NCBI GenBank assembly: GCA_012295275.1
Contig: CM022678.1
Location: 3,045,281 to 3,109,280 of the forward strand
Source: Chrysomallon squamiferum
Lineage: Eukaryota; Mollusca; Gastropoda; Neomphalida; Peltospiridae
DNA: 64,000 nucleotides
Direction: 5' to 3'
Both the position numbers and the translations under genes were made by a program. The notes beneath the pieces were generated by a model. The model was not told the origin of the DNA. It made no database searches and saw nothing but the letters and a program-made list of their open reading frames with translations. Positions 28,038 to 42,386 of the stretch are shown here, piece by piece; the first letter of the stretch is position 1; every line of letters starts with the position of its first letter.

Positions 28038-30196
28038 TTATTGATACAGAACAATCTCTATGTTGACGGTCTTGGTGGAGATGGGACAGGTCTACTTGAT
28101 GTCATTAATGGCCGATCTGTAACAGTTGGACGGTACTCAAAGAGGGCTCACATAAATACTTACATAAATTCAGCTTCCTTGGCATTTTTATACCTGCCAG
28201 CCACAACATACATTGAAAGGGGACTCAACAACTATGGAGGCATATTTGGAGTACAACATCTTTATGTGAGAAGTGATGTAACTCTGCATCAGACAGGGTA
28301 AGTTTGTACAGAAAGAAAGATAATCTGTTTCTGTTTAGAGTTATGTGCCTTGGTCTTGTAGATTTATTACTTTTCTTTTCCTGATGGGAATTGTGAAGAG
28401 ATGTATAAGTTAAATAAATTAATTAATTGATTAATAATAATTATAATAATATATAGGATGAATACAATAAATAATTAAATATACTATGAATAGCACTGGT
28501 TTTGTTATCATAGTATATTTAGAATACATTTATAGATGAAATATTAATTTAATCTTAATTGGTTTATTTATCCTTTAAAAGGTAAATGTTTGTATGTGTA
28601 TGTGAGTTTGTCTATTTGTGTATTCATGTGTTTGTGTATGTGTGTGTGTGTATTTGTTTCTTAATATCTGTGTATATATGTACATAATTTGATATATGAA
28701 AACATGTAAAATATTAATTTCTTCACAAGTTTATATTCAGTTCAGAAATTATGTTTATATTTAATATATTAGTAGGTTTTTTCTAATGAAAACAAATGTA
28801 ACCACACATATACTGAACACTTTTCAATTTAAAAAACATCTTGTCTGTATTAGAGTTCTTCTTGAAAAAAAATGTACACACACAAACACAGATCACTTTT
28901 AATTTTTTGTAAAATCTTTTCTATATTACAATTTTTCTTACATGAAAACAAATTTACACACACACAAACACAGATCATTTTTAATTAAAAAAAAAATCTT
29001 GTTTCACTTCAGATACAGCAGAAGTTTGACACGGACAGACAATGTGACCTACAGCGCTATGTACAGATTCACAACATTCACCATCATGAACTCTGCCTCG
29101 CTGACACTTCATGCTTCATCTTACAAAACATCGTCAACACTACAGCTCGTAACCGAGGTAACAAGAGCTCAGTACAGAAGTAAGATCTTTGTTGATCGGT
29201 CAGCCTATTTGAGGGGCAGAGAACTGCATATCGAAAAGAAAGCAATAGTTGATGGCAATGCAAGAGGGTATGAAGAGTTTTGTTTCCATTGTTTTTCTTT
29301 TTAGTTATGGCTTTGCAAAGTTGGTTTTGTGTTGCTGTTTATTTGTTTGTTTTTTGTGGTGGGGCTGGGGTTTTGGTTTTGGTTTTTTTTTTGGGGGGGG
29401 TTTTGGGGGAGGGTTTAAAATAATTTTCTCACTTTTTATATAATTTTTTATACTGACAGATACCAGTACCAACACACTTGTACTATGACATACATAGACT
29501 TTCATAAACACATATACATAGGTTTATTTTTGTTTAATGATATGCATATGCTGTGTAATTTGTTTGTTTGTTTGATTTATTTTAATTCATTTATATATTT
29601 ATTAATTTATTTGTTTACATATTTGTTTGTTTGTCTATTTATTCAGTGATTAGATTTTTTAATTAATCTGTATCACTTTTACTTTTAAATTCAACAGCTA
29701 CATTCACAACTCTGGGCCAGGGGCAGGGCACACCTGCAGAGCAGGATCTGGGGGAGGGTATGGAGGTGCTGGAGGGGATGGAAGAGGGTGTTCCAGCTGT
29801 CAGGGAGGAGCTACATATGACAGTGCATGCTTGCCAGTCACTTCAGGAAGTGGTGGAGGATACTGTAGTCATGGAAACAGTAGAAGTGAAGGAGGTATGA
29901 CAAGTTAAAGGTGGAGAGGGTGGAATGATATGTTTGTACCACAGCATTTTAAAATTAATAATATTTTGTTTGTGTGTGATAATATTGGTAACTAGTACTT
30001 AAATGTGTTATTATTATTAAACAAAATTAAGTTAAATAAAAATATTTATGATGTGAACTTTGATATCAAATTCTTGTGACTAAACAGAACCAAAAATTCA
30101 TTCTTGATATGCTCAAGTGAGGCAAGGAATGTTTGTTGTTGTTGTTGTTTTTATTATTATTATTACTATTGTTATTATTGTTGTTGTTGCTATTAC

Positions 30197-30228
<32 letters not shown>

Positions 30229-31514
30229 CTACTACTATTACTACTTTTACCATTATTATTATTGTTGTTGTTGTTGTTATTATTGTATTTATTATTATTA
30301 TAATTATCATTATCATTATCATTACTATTATTGTTACTTTCAGGTTCTGCTATTCGATTTACTCACACAGCCACTTACATGGAAGGAACAGTGACATTCA
30401 ATGGCAGGAGTGGGTCTAGAGGTGGGGGTGGGGGTAGTGGCGGGGCTATTTGGCTGGATGCTGATTACACTAATGGGTGGGGTACCATGCTTGTCAATGG
30501 TGGGTCAGCAAGCTCTGACTGTGAGGGATGTTACAACGGTGGTTGTTGTTGTCATCACTATGGTGGTGGCGGAGGTGGTGGTCGCATTAGAACTCACAGT
30601 GACGTCTACATCAGCAAGGTAATGTCATGATAACTGCAAACATTGCTATTATTATATAAAATAAGTTTTTGTTTGTTTATTTATTTATTTATTATTTTGT
30701 TGTTTATATATTTATTGACTATCTGCTTGTTTACTTATTTATTATATTTATTCACTCTTCTTCTTCTTATTACTATTACTATTATTATTTATTTATTTAT
30801 TTGTCCCTTCCATTCTTTCTTATTCAATCTTTTATTTATCCATTAATTCTTTCCTGTTTCTTACTTATATTTTATTTTCTCTCCTGTTTTTCTTTTTTCT
30901 TCTCTCATTCTTTTTTCATTTAATTGTTTGTTTATTCCTTCTTTCTCTCATAAGTTTTCAGTTTATTTCTTGCTTTAAAGAACATTACTGTTACTGTTAC
31001 TGTTATTGTTATTATTATCATTATTATTATTATTACTATTAGTAGTAGTAGTAGTATAGTAGTAGTAATAGTGACAGTAGTAATCATAGTATTAGAAGTA
31101 GTAGAATTATTGTTGTTATTCTTATTATTATTATTATATTTTTACATTTCTTAATATCAGTAATTTTAAAAACACAGATTTATTATTATTACTTTTTTTA
31201 TTTATTTCTTCTTTTATTAAGGTTTTATTACATCGGCGCAGTCGTCAAGGAGGCAGTGGTCCAGGAGGCAATGGTGTTGCGGGGACTCTCTGCGACTACA
31301 GCAGCAACCTATGCAGTGGAAATGGGGACTGGAACACTACAACATCGCTGTGTGATTGCAAGGCTGGATATGTTGGAAGTGACTGTCAATATGAGTGTGA
31401 TACTGCAACAATGTGTAGTAACAAAGGTGTGTAATACCAATATTTGCATATAGATGAAACTGATGAATAGTTTAACTGATGATGATGATAATAATAATAA
31501 TAATAATAATAATA

Positions 31515-31558
<44 letters not shown>

Positions 31559-31683
31559 GTAGTAATAGTAGTAGTAGTAGTAGTAATAACAATAATAATA
31601 GTAATTATTAGAATAAAATAATTATAATGATAATAACAATAATAATAATATGATGATAAAAATATAATAATATAAGGATGACA

Positions 31684-31736
<53 letters not shown>

Positions 31737-32515
31737 CTGTTTTTCTACATTTCTTTTAAATTTTATAATTTTGTAAGCTAAGAAATTTATTTTGAATTCA
31801 TCAATTACTAAGTACAGTTATATGTTTTTTACAGTATACATGAGCTGGCCTGAATATTAATATGTCAGTGTCTGTGTGGTTTTGTGAATGACAAGTACTA
31901 ACATTCTGAGCAGTATGCTTATTATTCAAACAAAGTATTATAGATTCTGTGATTTCATAACGCAATATGAACTTTCAATATTATAACTTTAAACATAACA
32001 AATTTGTCTTTATTTATTTACAGATAACAGCAAGATTTCCTGAAATTTCTGATCACTTTAAAATGAATTTAAAAAATATTAAACTCTCATTCTGATTTAT
32101 TATGTTGCTATTGGTTACAGGGGTCTGTTCAGATGATGGTACGTGTGTGTGTGAAAATGGCAGAGTTGGTTACCAGTGTGAACACGAGTGTGTTGATGAT
32201 GTCAACTGCAGCAACCACGGGACATGCAGCAACTATGGCTCCTGTGTCTGTGATGCTTGTTTCAGGGGAGACGACTGTTCTACAGAATGTGGAGGAAACG
32301 GAAAGTGTTTTCTAGGAGAGTGCAAGTGTAATGCTTGTTACCTGGGTAAGTTTGTTTGTTTGTTTGTTTGGTTATTTGTTTATTTGTTTGTTTATTTGTA
32401 GATAGACTGATGTATCATTTATTTATTAGTAATTTACTGATTTCCTGATTTATTGGTTAACTGATTTATCATTTATTTATTTATTTATTTATTTTTGTAT
32501 GTTTACTTATTTGTT

Positions 32516-32573
<58 letters not shown>

Positions 32574-33599
32574 GCTGTCATAATATAATAACAGACATAA
32601 TAATGATAGTAATATGAGTCATTGCATTGACATAGATATGTCACATATCTTGTTTTTATTATTAACAAGTTTTTGTGGTTGCAAGTCAAGCTAAATAATA
32701 ACATGATTTTGTCAAATATGTCCAGTATCAATAATTTGCTTCTGTACCATCACATATAGTAACAATATTAATAACAATAACAATGATACTATATCAGTTA
32801 CTATAACAATAGTATAACAATAATAATACTGATAGTAATTATAATAATATAATACAAAATAATAGTAGTAGTAATAATAATAATAATAATTCCAACTATA
32901 ACAGATTATACAATTTTTCACTCCTCAAACACTCTAAGCTATTATTTATCTCCCATTTTATAATAACTATAACATAATTTTTATTTTATCTCTCTCTCTC
33001 TCTCTTTCTCTTTCTCTAAACCAGCATTTTAATCTCTATATCTCTTTCTATGTATAAAAAAACACACACACACACACACATCTATCGATATCTCTATATC
33101 TAAATGTGTATGTGTGCATGTGTGTCTATATATATATATCACAAATGCTGTGTTAAATATTTCAGGAGATTTCTGCAACTCTGAGTGCAATGGCCACGGT
33201 GTGTGTACTGACAACGGCACAAAATGTGAGTGTGACGCGGGTTGGTCAGGTGACAAGTGTACTAAAGTCGTCTGTCCTGGAGAAAACTCAGAATGTTCTG
33301 GACATGGTCTCTGTGTCGCGGTCATCGGAAAATGTTTCTGTGGACCAGGCTGGAAAGGTGTGCATAAAACTGTCTGAATATTTGTGTTTTGGTTTTCTTT
33401 ATTAATATATGTTTTCTGTTAGTATTTTTCTCTGTATTTTCATGTTATCTAAGATATTAAGATATTCTCTGGAAGTATTTGTGTGCTCTCAAAAAATTCT
33501 TACATGATTTCAGTAACTATTTTTGTACTGTCTCTAAGAAATTAAAGTGTTCTGTATAAAAAATATGACTATAATTATAAATGAGTGTTGTGTATGTTT

Positions 33600-33639
<40 letters not shown>

Positions 33640-34250
33640 ATTCATGTGTTTATGTTAAAATCTGATACTCTTTCCTATTACCATTCAGGCAATGACTGCA
33701 GTCTGCCTGATTGTCCTGGGGAGCCAGCCTGCAGTGGGCGTGGCCAATGTGACACAGGCATAGACCCACCAAAGTGTTACAACTGTGACTCTGGGTGGTA
33801 TGGCCCAGCATGTAATGACCCATGTATCTATGGCAATGCCAATCCAACCAATGAAAAATGTGTCTGCAACACCACCTGTCACCATGGTGATGGCTGCAAT
33901 GTGGAATGTTCAGAACATGGGTCATGTGATGTGAATAATGAATGTTCCTGTCCACCATTAGGAGGATGGTAAAGTATACTTTCTTGTTTTATTTTTATTT
34001 TACTTATCATTTATTTATTTATTATTATTGTTATTATTATTTTATTTTTTTTTGTAACATATTTATGTACCCATATGACAGATACTAATATTACTATAAT
34101 ATTTTTGTTTGTGCTAGGATGTTGTTAAACATTCTATCATTCAATACTTACATGAATAAACTCATTCATACACAGACATATAAATACACACATACTTATA
34201 CATGCACACTCATACTTAGATCATACACACACATGCATATGCACATACAC

Positions 34251-34299
<49 letters not shown>

Positions 34300-37116
34300 A
34301 AGTTAACAGCACTTAATTATGCATATACACACATACATACAGACACAAGAATACCCATGTTTATGGACAAACATGCATACACTTGCACACATACACACAT
34401 AAACATACGTATAAAGTTACAAGAACATACACACACTGTTGTAAAACTACAACTTCCATATAATCTTCTATTGAGTTTTCTTTTCTTTTTCTTTTTTCTT
34501 TTTTGTGTTTGGTAAGGTTTTTTATATATAATTCCAGAGACAAGCACCAGAAACTGAAGCTCTGCACAATCATTTCACTTGTCTTAATTTTTTGATATGG
34601 TTGAAATTTTAGTTCTTATTAATATTAAAATTTCACTTACTTCTTTGTCAAGGTTTGGAACATACTGTGAAACTCCTGGCTGTCCAAGGAACCCAGATAC
34701 CAATGTTGAATGCAGTAACCATGGCGACTGTAACAGTGAGACACATGAATGTGAGTGTAATGCAGGATGGACTGGTCTGGCTTGTCACACACCCGACTGC
34801 CCTGGGGAACCTGACTGTAACAACAGAGGTGAAAACATTTTAATTGTTTTAATAAAAAATAAAAAATTAATTATAGAGCAGTAATATATATGAATACTTT
34901 TATATTATTTCCACTGCTTATTCTCCTTGCTCTGTCTGTGTTTCCTTTCATAACTCCAGTTTATATATTATTTCTCTCTCACCATCATCTACATCATCAT
35001 CATCATCATTATTCTCCAGATCTCACTGAATCTTGTATTTTCTTTTTTCAATCATTATGTTTCTGCCCAATTATTTCTTTCTGTTTTTCTTTCACTCTCT
35101 GTATTTGTCTCTTTCCACTTTTCTCTCACTATCTCTTTGCCTTGGATTCTTTTTCTTTCACACTCTCAGTATCTCTTTATTCCTCTCTCTTTCTACTCTA
35201 CTATTAAGTCCTTCCTGGCAACATACAAACCATTATGAATATTTTCACAAGCAGATGAAATTTTATATATACAGGAATATGCAATGGAAGTGTCAATCCA
35301 CCTGTATGTGTCGACTGTCAACCCAACTGGATGGGACCATCTTGCAATGACCCCTGTGTACACGGAATTCAAACACCCATGAACTCTGGTTTCTGTCAGT
35401 GTGAGCCAGGCTGGGCGGGAGTAGGGTGTGACTCAGAATGTTCAGAACACGGTAAAATCATCAATGGAGCATGCCAGTGTGATTACATAACAGGATGGAA
35501 AGGAGAATTGTGTGATATCCCAGGATGCCCTGGGCTCTTCAATCTTGACTGCAGTGGAAGAGGTAAGTGGTTAACATAGTTGAATATTTAATTCAGTGGT
35601 TAGAGCACTGATATTGCTATTTCCATTTAGTGTGGTTTGCTTGTTCCAAACTCTCTGGTAGGTGCTGTCTTGTACAAGTAAAAGATATCTGTTACTAGTT
35701 GGTATCTACCAGTTGCCATTGGTGACTTATAGGTCTATACATAAAGATGTTCATTATGATTTGATATCTTACAGAAAATATGTCTGTGCACACATACAAA
35801 CACACACATACGTATATGTAGATATTTATTCTTAAGGTATTTAGTTTATTACATCTTTACCTGTATTTAACAATACCTGATTATATTTTACCTGATATAT
35901 TCACAGGTGGCTGTGACAGCAGTCAACACATATGTACCTGTGATCCAGGCTGGAAGGACATTGGATGTGAACTTGCGGATTGTGCTGGAGATCCAGACTG
36001 CAGTAACCATGGTTACTGTAACAGTACCACCAATCCACCTCACTGCAGGTATGTAAATACGGTTTCTGAAAAAAAGTATATTTCTTGTTTACATTAACAA
36101 AATTTTAATTCAATAAAACAGATTATTATTTGACTGTTTATTAAAAGTAGCTTTCACTGTTGTTTGTGTTTCTTAGTGTATTTCTATTTTGCATTCCAGT
36201 AAATGATATATGATTGTTATGTCAAAGGCCATGGTTTGTGCTGTTCTGTCTATGTTTAAAATCTGTGTTTTATTAATGAGTAGAAATGGATTTTTTATTT
36301 TTTATTCTTTTTTCCCCATAAGTCAATTTTGGTCTCTTGCTTTTTCTCCTACTTTCATTCTTTCTTTCTTTTTTCTTTCTTTATTTAATTCAATAGTTTT
36401 TGTTCTTTTATTCTTTAAGTTTTCTTTTCTTTCTCTCTTTGTTTCTTTTTTTTTTTTTTTTTTTTTCTTTCCTCTTTTTTCTTTCAGTCTTTCTTTCCTT
36501 CAACCTTCATTTATAACTTTCTCTCTTATTTAAAATCTTTTATGCTGTCATTTTCCTGTGTCCATTCTTTTTCTTTTCATCATTCTCTCATTGATTCTTC
36601 TTACCATATTTCTTATTTTCTTTTTTGCTCTTATTTTCCTTGATTCTTCTTTCTGTCCTCCTGTCATGCTTTCTTTCCTTTCATTCTTCCTTCTTTTCTT
36701 TCTTCCATCAAGTTCTGTTACTGACCATTATTTCATTCTGAAATATCTTATTAAATAATTAAAAAAATAGTTTTATTTAGTTTGAAATAATAATACACAA
36801 TAAACTAACCTCTGAATTGTATGTTTAATTACTTTTTTTACCTGTAATTTATTACCTGTCTTTAATTACAGGTGTGACAATGGCTGGTTTGGCCATGCCT
36901 GTGACCAAATTTGCAAACATGGGACCCAGGTTCCAGCTGGAAGTGACAACTGCCAATGTGACCCTGGTTATGTTGGCATCAACTGTGATGTTGAATGTTC
37001 ATTTCACGGAAAAGTCACCAACAATGTTTGTGAGTGTGACGTTGGCTGGCGGGGAAAGGTAAGTAAAAATAAATATGTTTTTCTCTTTTCTTTCTTTATT
37101 TCTTAGTTTTCTGTGT

Positions 37117-37147
<31 letters not shown>

Positions 37148-37166
37148 TTTTTTTTATTTATTTATT

Positions 37167-37201
<35 letters not shown>

Positions 37202-37994
37202 TTAATCTTTCAGGTTGTTGCCTTATTTTCTTTCACATTCTCCACATCTTATAATTTTGTTCTCTGCCTCTCTGTCTGTCTGTCTGTCAGCTTGTCTGTC
37301 TATTTTTCTATCCACCTATCTGTCTATCTGTCTATCCGTCTGTGTGCCTGTCTGTTTATCCTTTCTGGCCATCTGTAAATGAGTGCTATTGGTTCAACAG
37401 CTTTATTTATAATGCAACTATAAACTTATTAATATGGTGATAAATAATGTTTGTGTGTTCATTTTGAGAATATTTTAATGTAACATGTTTGTTGTTGTAG
37501 GTGTGTGACATACCTGGTTGTCCAGGTGATGCTGAAGATTGTACAGGTCATGGTATCTGCAATGAAGCCAGTCATAAATGCTCTTGCTTTCCGGGGTGGA
37601 CAGGAGATGGGTGTGAACTGGCTGATTGTCCAGGTATTCAGAGTTAATTTAGGGTGTAGTGATAAAAATAAGTCTATTCTTATGAAATATATTTTTTTAT
37701 TAAATAATTGTTACATGTTTCCTCATCATCTTAATATTGTCCTTTATTATTATTATTCTTAAATTTTTAAAAGTCTTTATTCTGACTTTGTTTTATACAT
37801 TTGTAGGATCACCTGACTGCATGGGGCGGGGTACTTGCAGTGTGGAATCAGACCCACCCATCTGTGTGGACTGTGAAGCTGGGTGGATGGGCCCTGCCTG
37901 TAACGACCCATGTGTGAATGGAACCCAGGATCCACCAAACAGTGGTGTATGCAAATGTCACCCATGCTACACAGGTAATGTAGCATACACATTG

Positions 37995-38025
<31 letters not shown>

Positions 38026-41000
38026 CATATAAGCACAAACACACACACACACACACACAACACACAACACACACACACAACACACATCACACAACACACA
38101 CACACACACATTAAATATTATTGTATAATTGCAGGCAAAGGATGTAACAGTATGTGCAGTGGCCAGGGTCTCTGTATTAATGACAGGTGTGTCTGTTACG
38201 AAAGTTTCCGAGGGTCAAAGTGTGAGGTTACTGGTTGTCCTGGCAACCAGCATGACTGTTCTCTTCATGGTGTGTGTAACAGTGTTCTGCATCAGTGCAC
38301 ATGCATTCCAGGTGAGAATTAATTAAATTAAATATTTTGCTAGAGATAATATTATATTTAAAATGCCTTCTTTTTTTAGTAAAAATAGTTGCACTATAAT
38401 GTACAAAAAGTAAAATTTGAGAGAGTTAATAAGTGTAACCCAAAAGTAATTGATAAATTATACCCCTCAAATATCATAATGTATATTTTCTTGACTATGA
38501 TAGGATGTGTAAAAGTAACTGAAGTGTTAATTAGAAAGAATAAATATAAATGCTTTTTTAACAGAATTTTTATCTCAGTTTAACTAGGTGGTTTTTTTTT
38601 TTTCTTGTTATATTTTTTATTCTGACTATGACAGTGTGTGTGATAGTAACCCAAAAGAAATTTTGGAATGTTTTCTCATGTCTTTATATGTTGATGTATT
38701 TCACATTCCAATGTATGCGCCATGATTGTTATAAAAACTATGGAATGTACGTACTGTGCTGTGTATGAGTAATGTAATATGTAAACCCCAATATTACCAG
38801 CATGAAAAAAATAATTATAAATTAAGAAAATTAAGAAAAAAATCACTATTAATATTTGAAGTTTACAAATATCAATCTGTTGATACTTCAGGGTGGACAG
38901 GGAAGGCTTGTGATGAAGCAGATTGTCCACTTGGATGTTCTGGACATGGATTTTGTAATGGAACAGACAGGCAGATCCCACAATGCATCTGTGATCATGT
39001 AAATAAATAGTGTCTCTCTGTCTGTCTCTCCTTCATTTATTTCTTTTTCTTTAAATTCTTTATTCTTCTTCTTTTTTTACTTATCTTAGTTCCTTTTTCT
39101 TCTTTCTATATTCATCACTGTCTTTCACTTTATCTATCTTTATTTTTTTTTTGTCTATATATATATATATGTCCTTCTTTCAGTCAGTTGATATAGGTAT
39201 CTGTGTCTTTCTTGACTGACTGTCTCTCTGTCTCCCTGCCTGCATATCTCTCTGTATGTTTGTATATCTGTCAGTGTAAACATTTGGTTGTTCTCTCATA
39301 TAATTCATAATTAGTAATGGCTTTTATCTTCATCAAATATGGATTCAATTTATTATTATTAAAGATTAGTATCTAGTCAAATAAACAAACAGTTTGAAGT
39401 ATACTCATTATAATTAAGCTCTGTGTTCACCCCAGTCAGATACAAAATAACAAGAAATAAAAATATATTTAGACTATTCTTTAAATTAAATATTTATCAG
39501 CTCCTAACCGTTACTTTAGATAATATTATTTTCAATGTTACAGGGCTGGTTTGGTGATGCATGTGAAAAAGAATGTCAACATGGTAAACCTGTGGGTGAT
39601 GTGTGCGTGTGTGATGCATGCTATGCAGGTGCTGCATGTGAAAAGGAGTGTTCAGACAATGGTGTCTGTAAAGATTCTGTCTGTGAGTGCTTCAAGACAG
39701 TGATAGGTGAGTTGACTTTTATACTTTTTTGTTGTTGTGATTTTATTATTATTATTTACTATTACTATTACTACTACTAGTAGTTCGTGTTCTTGTTGAT
39801 GTTACTGTTATTATTACTGTTATTACTTATTTTATGCTGTTATTTTCTTATTAGTGTTATTGTGGTTGTTACTATTTATTGCTACTGTTATTATTTTTTA
39901 TTATTGTTGTTATCGTTATTTTTGTTATCCTTTTTGTCTTTTATTTTATTTTATTTTGTTTTATTTTATTTTATTTCATTTTATTTTTTGTTGTAAGGGT
40001 TTTTGTTTATTCTGTTTAATATTTTTGGATAAGTTTGTAATTGAAGAGAATAGCTATTGTGTTGTTTTGGAGGTTGTTAGGTGGTTGTGTTTTTCTTCTT
40101 CAATTCTTTTCCTTACGGTATTTCTTTTTAATATTTCTAAATATTATTATTCTTTTAATCTTTATTTTTCTTGCTATTCAGGAGAATGATTTTACTATAA
40201 AATTAATGTTTTATTGTTTGGTAATTATGTTTTAATTTCAGGTAACTCATGGGTGGGGCAGCTGTGTGAAGTAAGGGGGTGTCCAGGAAAGGATAACACA
40301 TGCAGTGGACATGGAACCTGTAATGCAGTACTACAGGAATGTTCCTGTTACCCTGGCTGGAGTGGAGATGATTGTTCAGAACCTGTCTGTCCTGGAGATC
40401 CACCTTGTTCAGGTATTTGTATATAAATTATTTTCCTTTACATTATTTATCTGTAAATTATTCATTTTCTTATATATTAATTTACCTGTATGCTTGTTTG
40501 TTTATTATTTACCTATATCTTTGTAACCTGTTTTTATATTAGTTATTTTCCTTTAGTATTGTTACCTGGAAGAGTATTTAAATGCTATAAATAAATAAAT
40601 AAATAAAATAATAAAAATATTTAAACATAAGATTGTTATCTGCTTGTATAGTTATTTACCTATAAATTAGTATATTAGTTATTTACCTCTAAACTTGTAT
40701 ATTAGTTATTTATCTGTAAATTTGTATATTGGATATTTACCTGTAAATGTATATTAGTTATTAACTTATAAATTTCTTACCTGTTTGTATATTTATTATA
40801 AACTGTTTGTATATTATTATTTTTTAAATTAATCGAAAATTTTTGATATTTGTTTTTCATTCTTTACTAAGCAGTCATATTTGTAATACAAAATAAAATG
40901 AATTTTTTTTGTGCAGGTCAAGGAGACTGTGTGTCAAGTGGAAAATGTCAGTGTCGTTCTGACTGGGTTGGCAAATCTTGTGAAATCCCTTGTATCAACG

Positions 41001-42336
41001 GCACCAACGTTGATGGCGTTTGTGTGTGTGACAGGCCCTGCGTCACCGGCATCAGCTGTCACCTGCAGTGCTGGGGTAACGGCAGGTGTACAGACAACAA
41101 CACCTGTGAATGTGACTTCTATAAGGGATTCAAAGGTGAAACCTGCAGCATACCTCAATGTCCAGGCTGGCCAGAAAACTGCATGGGACACGGTTCTTGT
41201 AATTCAGCAACAGGAAAATGTGAATGTGACCAAAAATGGTTGGGAAAGGCCTGTGAAATTCCTGACTGTGGTTCTCCATCTTGTAGTGGTGTCAGTGCCA
41301 GCTGTGGTGAAGATCCTGAGACAAAGAAACCAAGGTGTTTTGACTGTGCCTATCCATATATGGGGGACAGGTGTGAAAAGCAATGTGTGAATGGTACTTC
41401 AAAACGTTTCATCAATTCACTGGGTGATGTTCAGTGGGTGTGTGACTGTGACCCATGTTACAGTGGACCAGCCTGTGATGAAATGTGTTCTGGAAATGGT
41501 GTGTGCACTGACGGGAAATGTGACTGTGGCTTTGATGGTCACCGAGGGGAACTTTGTGATCAGAAAGGCTGCCCTGGGTGGGGAAAAGACTGTACAGGGC
41601 ATGGACAGTGTAATGTGATAACTGGAGAATGTGTGTGTAACAGTGGCTGGGTGGGGACTGGGTGTGACCAGCCTGTCTGTGTCAGTAACTGTAACTATCG
41701 GGGTCAGTGTATAGATAAAAATGGAACAGTTGCTTGTCAGTGTGATACGGGGCACTTTGGTCGAGCATGTGAGTTTGTTTGTGAACATGGTTCAGTTGTG
41801 AATGAAACATGTTTGTGTGAACCATGTTACAGTGGACCATTCTGTGACAGTCTGTGTTCAGGGGCAGGTAACTGTACAGAGAAAGGAGTCTGTGATTGTG
41901 GGTTCGATGGAGCAAGGGGAGACTACTGTGAACGTCCTGGCTGTCCTGGTTATAACACTGACTGCTCAAGGTAGGTAACTTTAAAATACATCTTCCTTTT
42001 TTTGTTCTTTATTTATTTTACTTACATAGGTTTTTTTTTTTTTTTTTACCTATATATTTTAAATGAGAGATACCATCTAGCACTTGAACTTATTTGGTTT
42101 CTTTTGTTTTTCTGTCATTATTACTAAGTCACTAACAATTTTAAATATAGTAGAGGTGTTTCTGCTTTTAATTATTTGTTTTGTTTCTTGTCTTATTATT
42201 TTTGTTGTTATTACTGTTATCATTTCATTTTGTAAAAATTTGTTTTGCATGTCAAAATTTAAAAAAATAATTTTTTATTTCTATTTATGTCATTTTTTGA
42301 TTTGTTCTTATTTCATTATTATTATTATTATTATTA

Positions 42337-42386
<50 letters not shown>

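Larger units (their letters stand above)
283..31302 (+). other. Region of about 16 tandem glycine-rich modules
   Basis: Exons 1 to 27 code a tandem array with a period near 400 to 425 residues. Visible consensus of the first half: GAGHGG.GG, YGS..P...[25 protein letters not shown]...[10 protein letters not shown], then GAAGTVY. The second half reads GDRTG.LHL..Q, a PC.F.ID..AE.VLP stretch, STA.TALIEN.TY and a closing strand-rich stretch. Module starts fall near 283, 3320, 5245, 6325, 8371, 11030, 12240, 13380, 15270, 18340, 20050, 21320, 22620, 24760, 25985 and 29698. The alternation of short hydrophobic strands with glycine turns suggests a beta-solenoid or similar repetitive fold; that is inference. 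The glycine-rich domain of ALK/LTK receptors was considered, but it lacks this order of motifs. Confidence 0.85.

Noticed and set aside
27784-28044. Poly-Tyr/Leu ORFs in intron 27637-28049 and similar ones at 3119-3359, 30104-30419, 47018-47689 and 48723-49109
   Set aside because: Translated (ATT)n, (ACT)n or (ATC)n arrays; where they overlap a real exon they only share its frame.
283-31302. Homology to the glycine-rich domain of ALK/LTK receptors
   Set aside because: Motif order and the repeated strand-rich half do not match, and no kinase or membrane segment is present.
31222-31426. A gene boundary between the Gly-rich and EGF parts
   Set aside because: Exon 27 holds both, in one frame, and phases close on either side.
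35587-35620. A tRNA gene at the A-box-like sequence
   Set aside because: No cloverleaf, acceptor pairing or B box could be found.
40911-41390. Alternative-frame ORF overlapping exon 41
   Set aside because: Lacks the EGF cysteine pattern; exon 41 explains the region fully.
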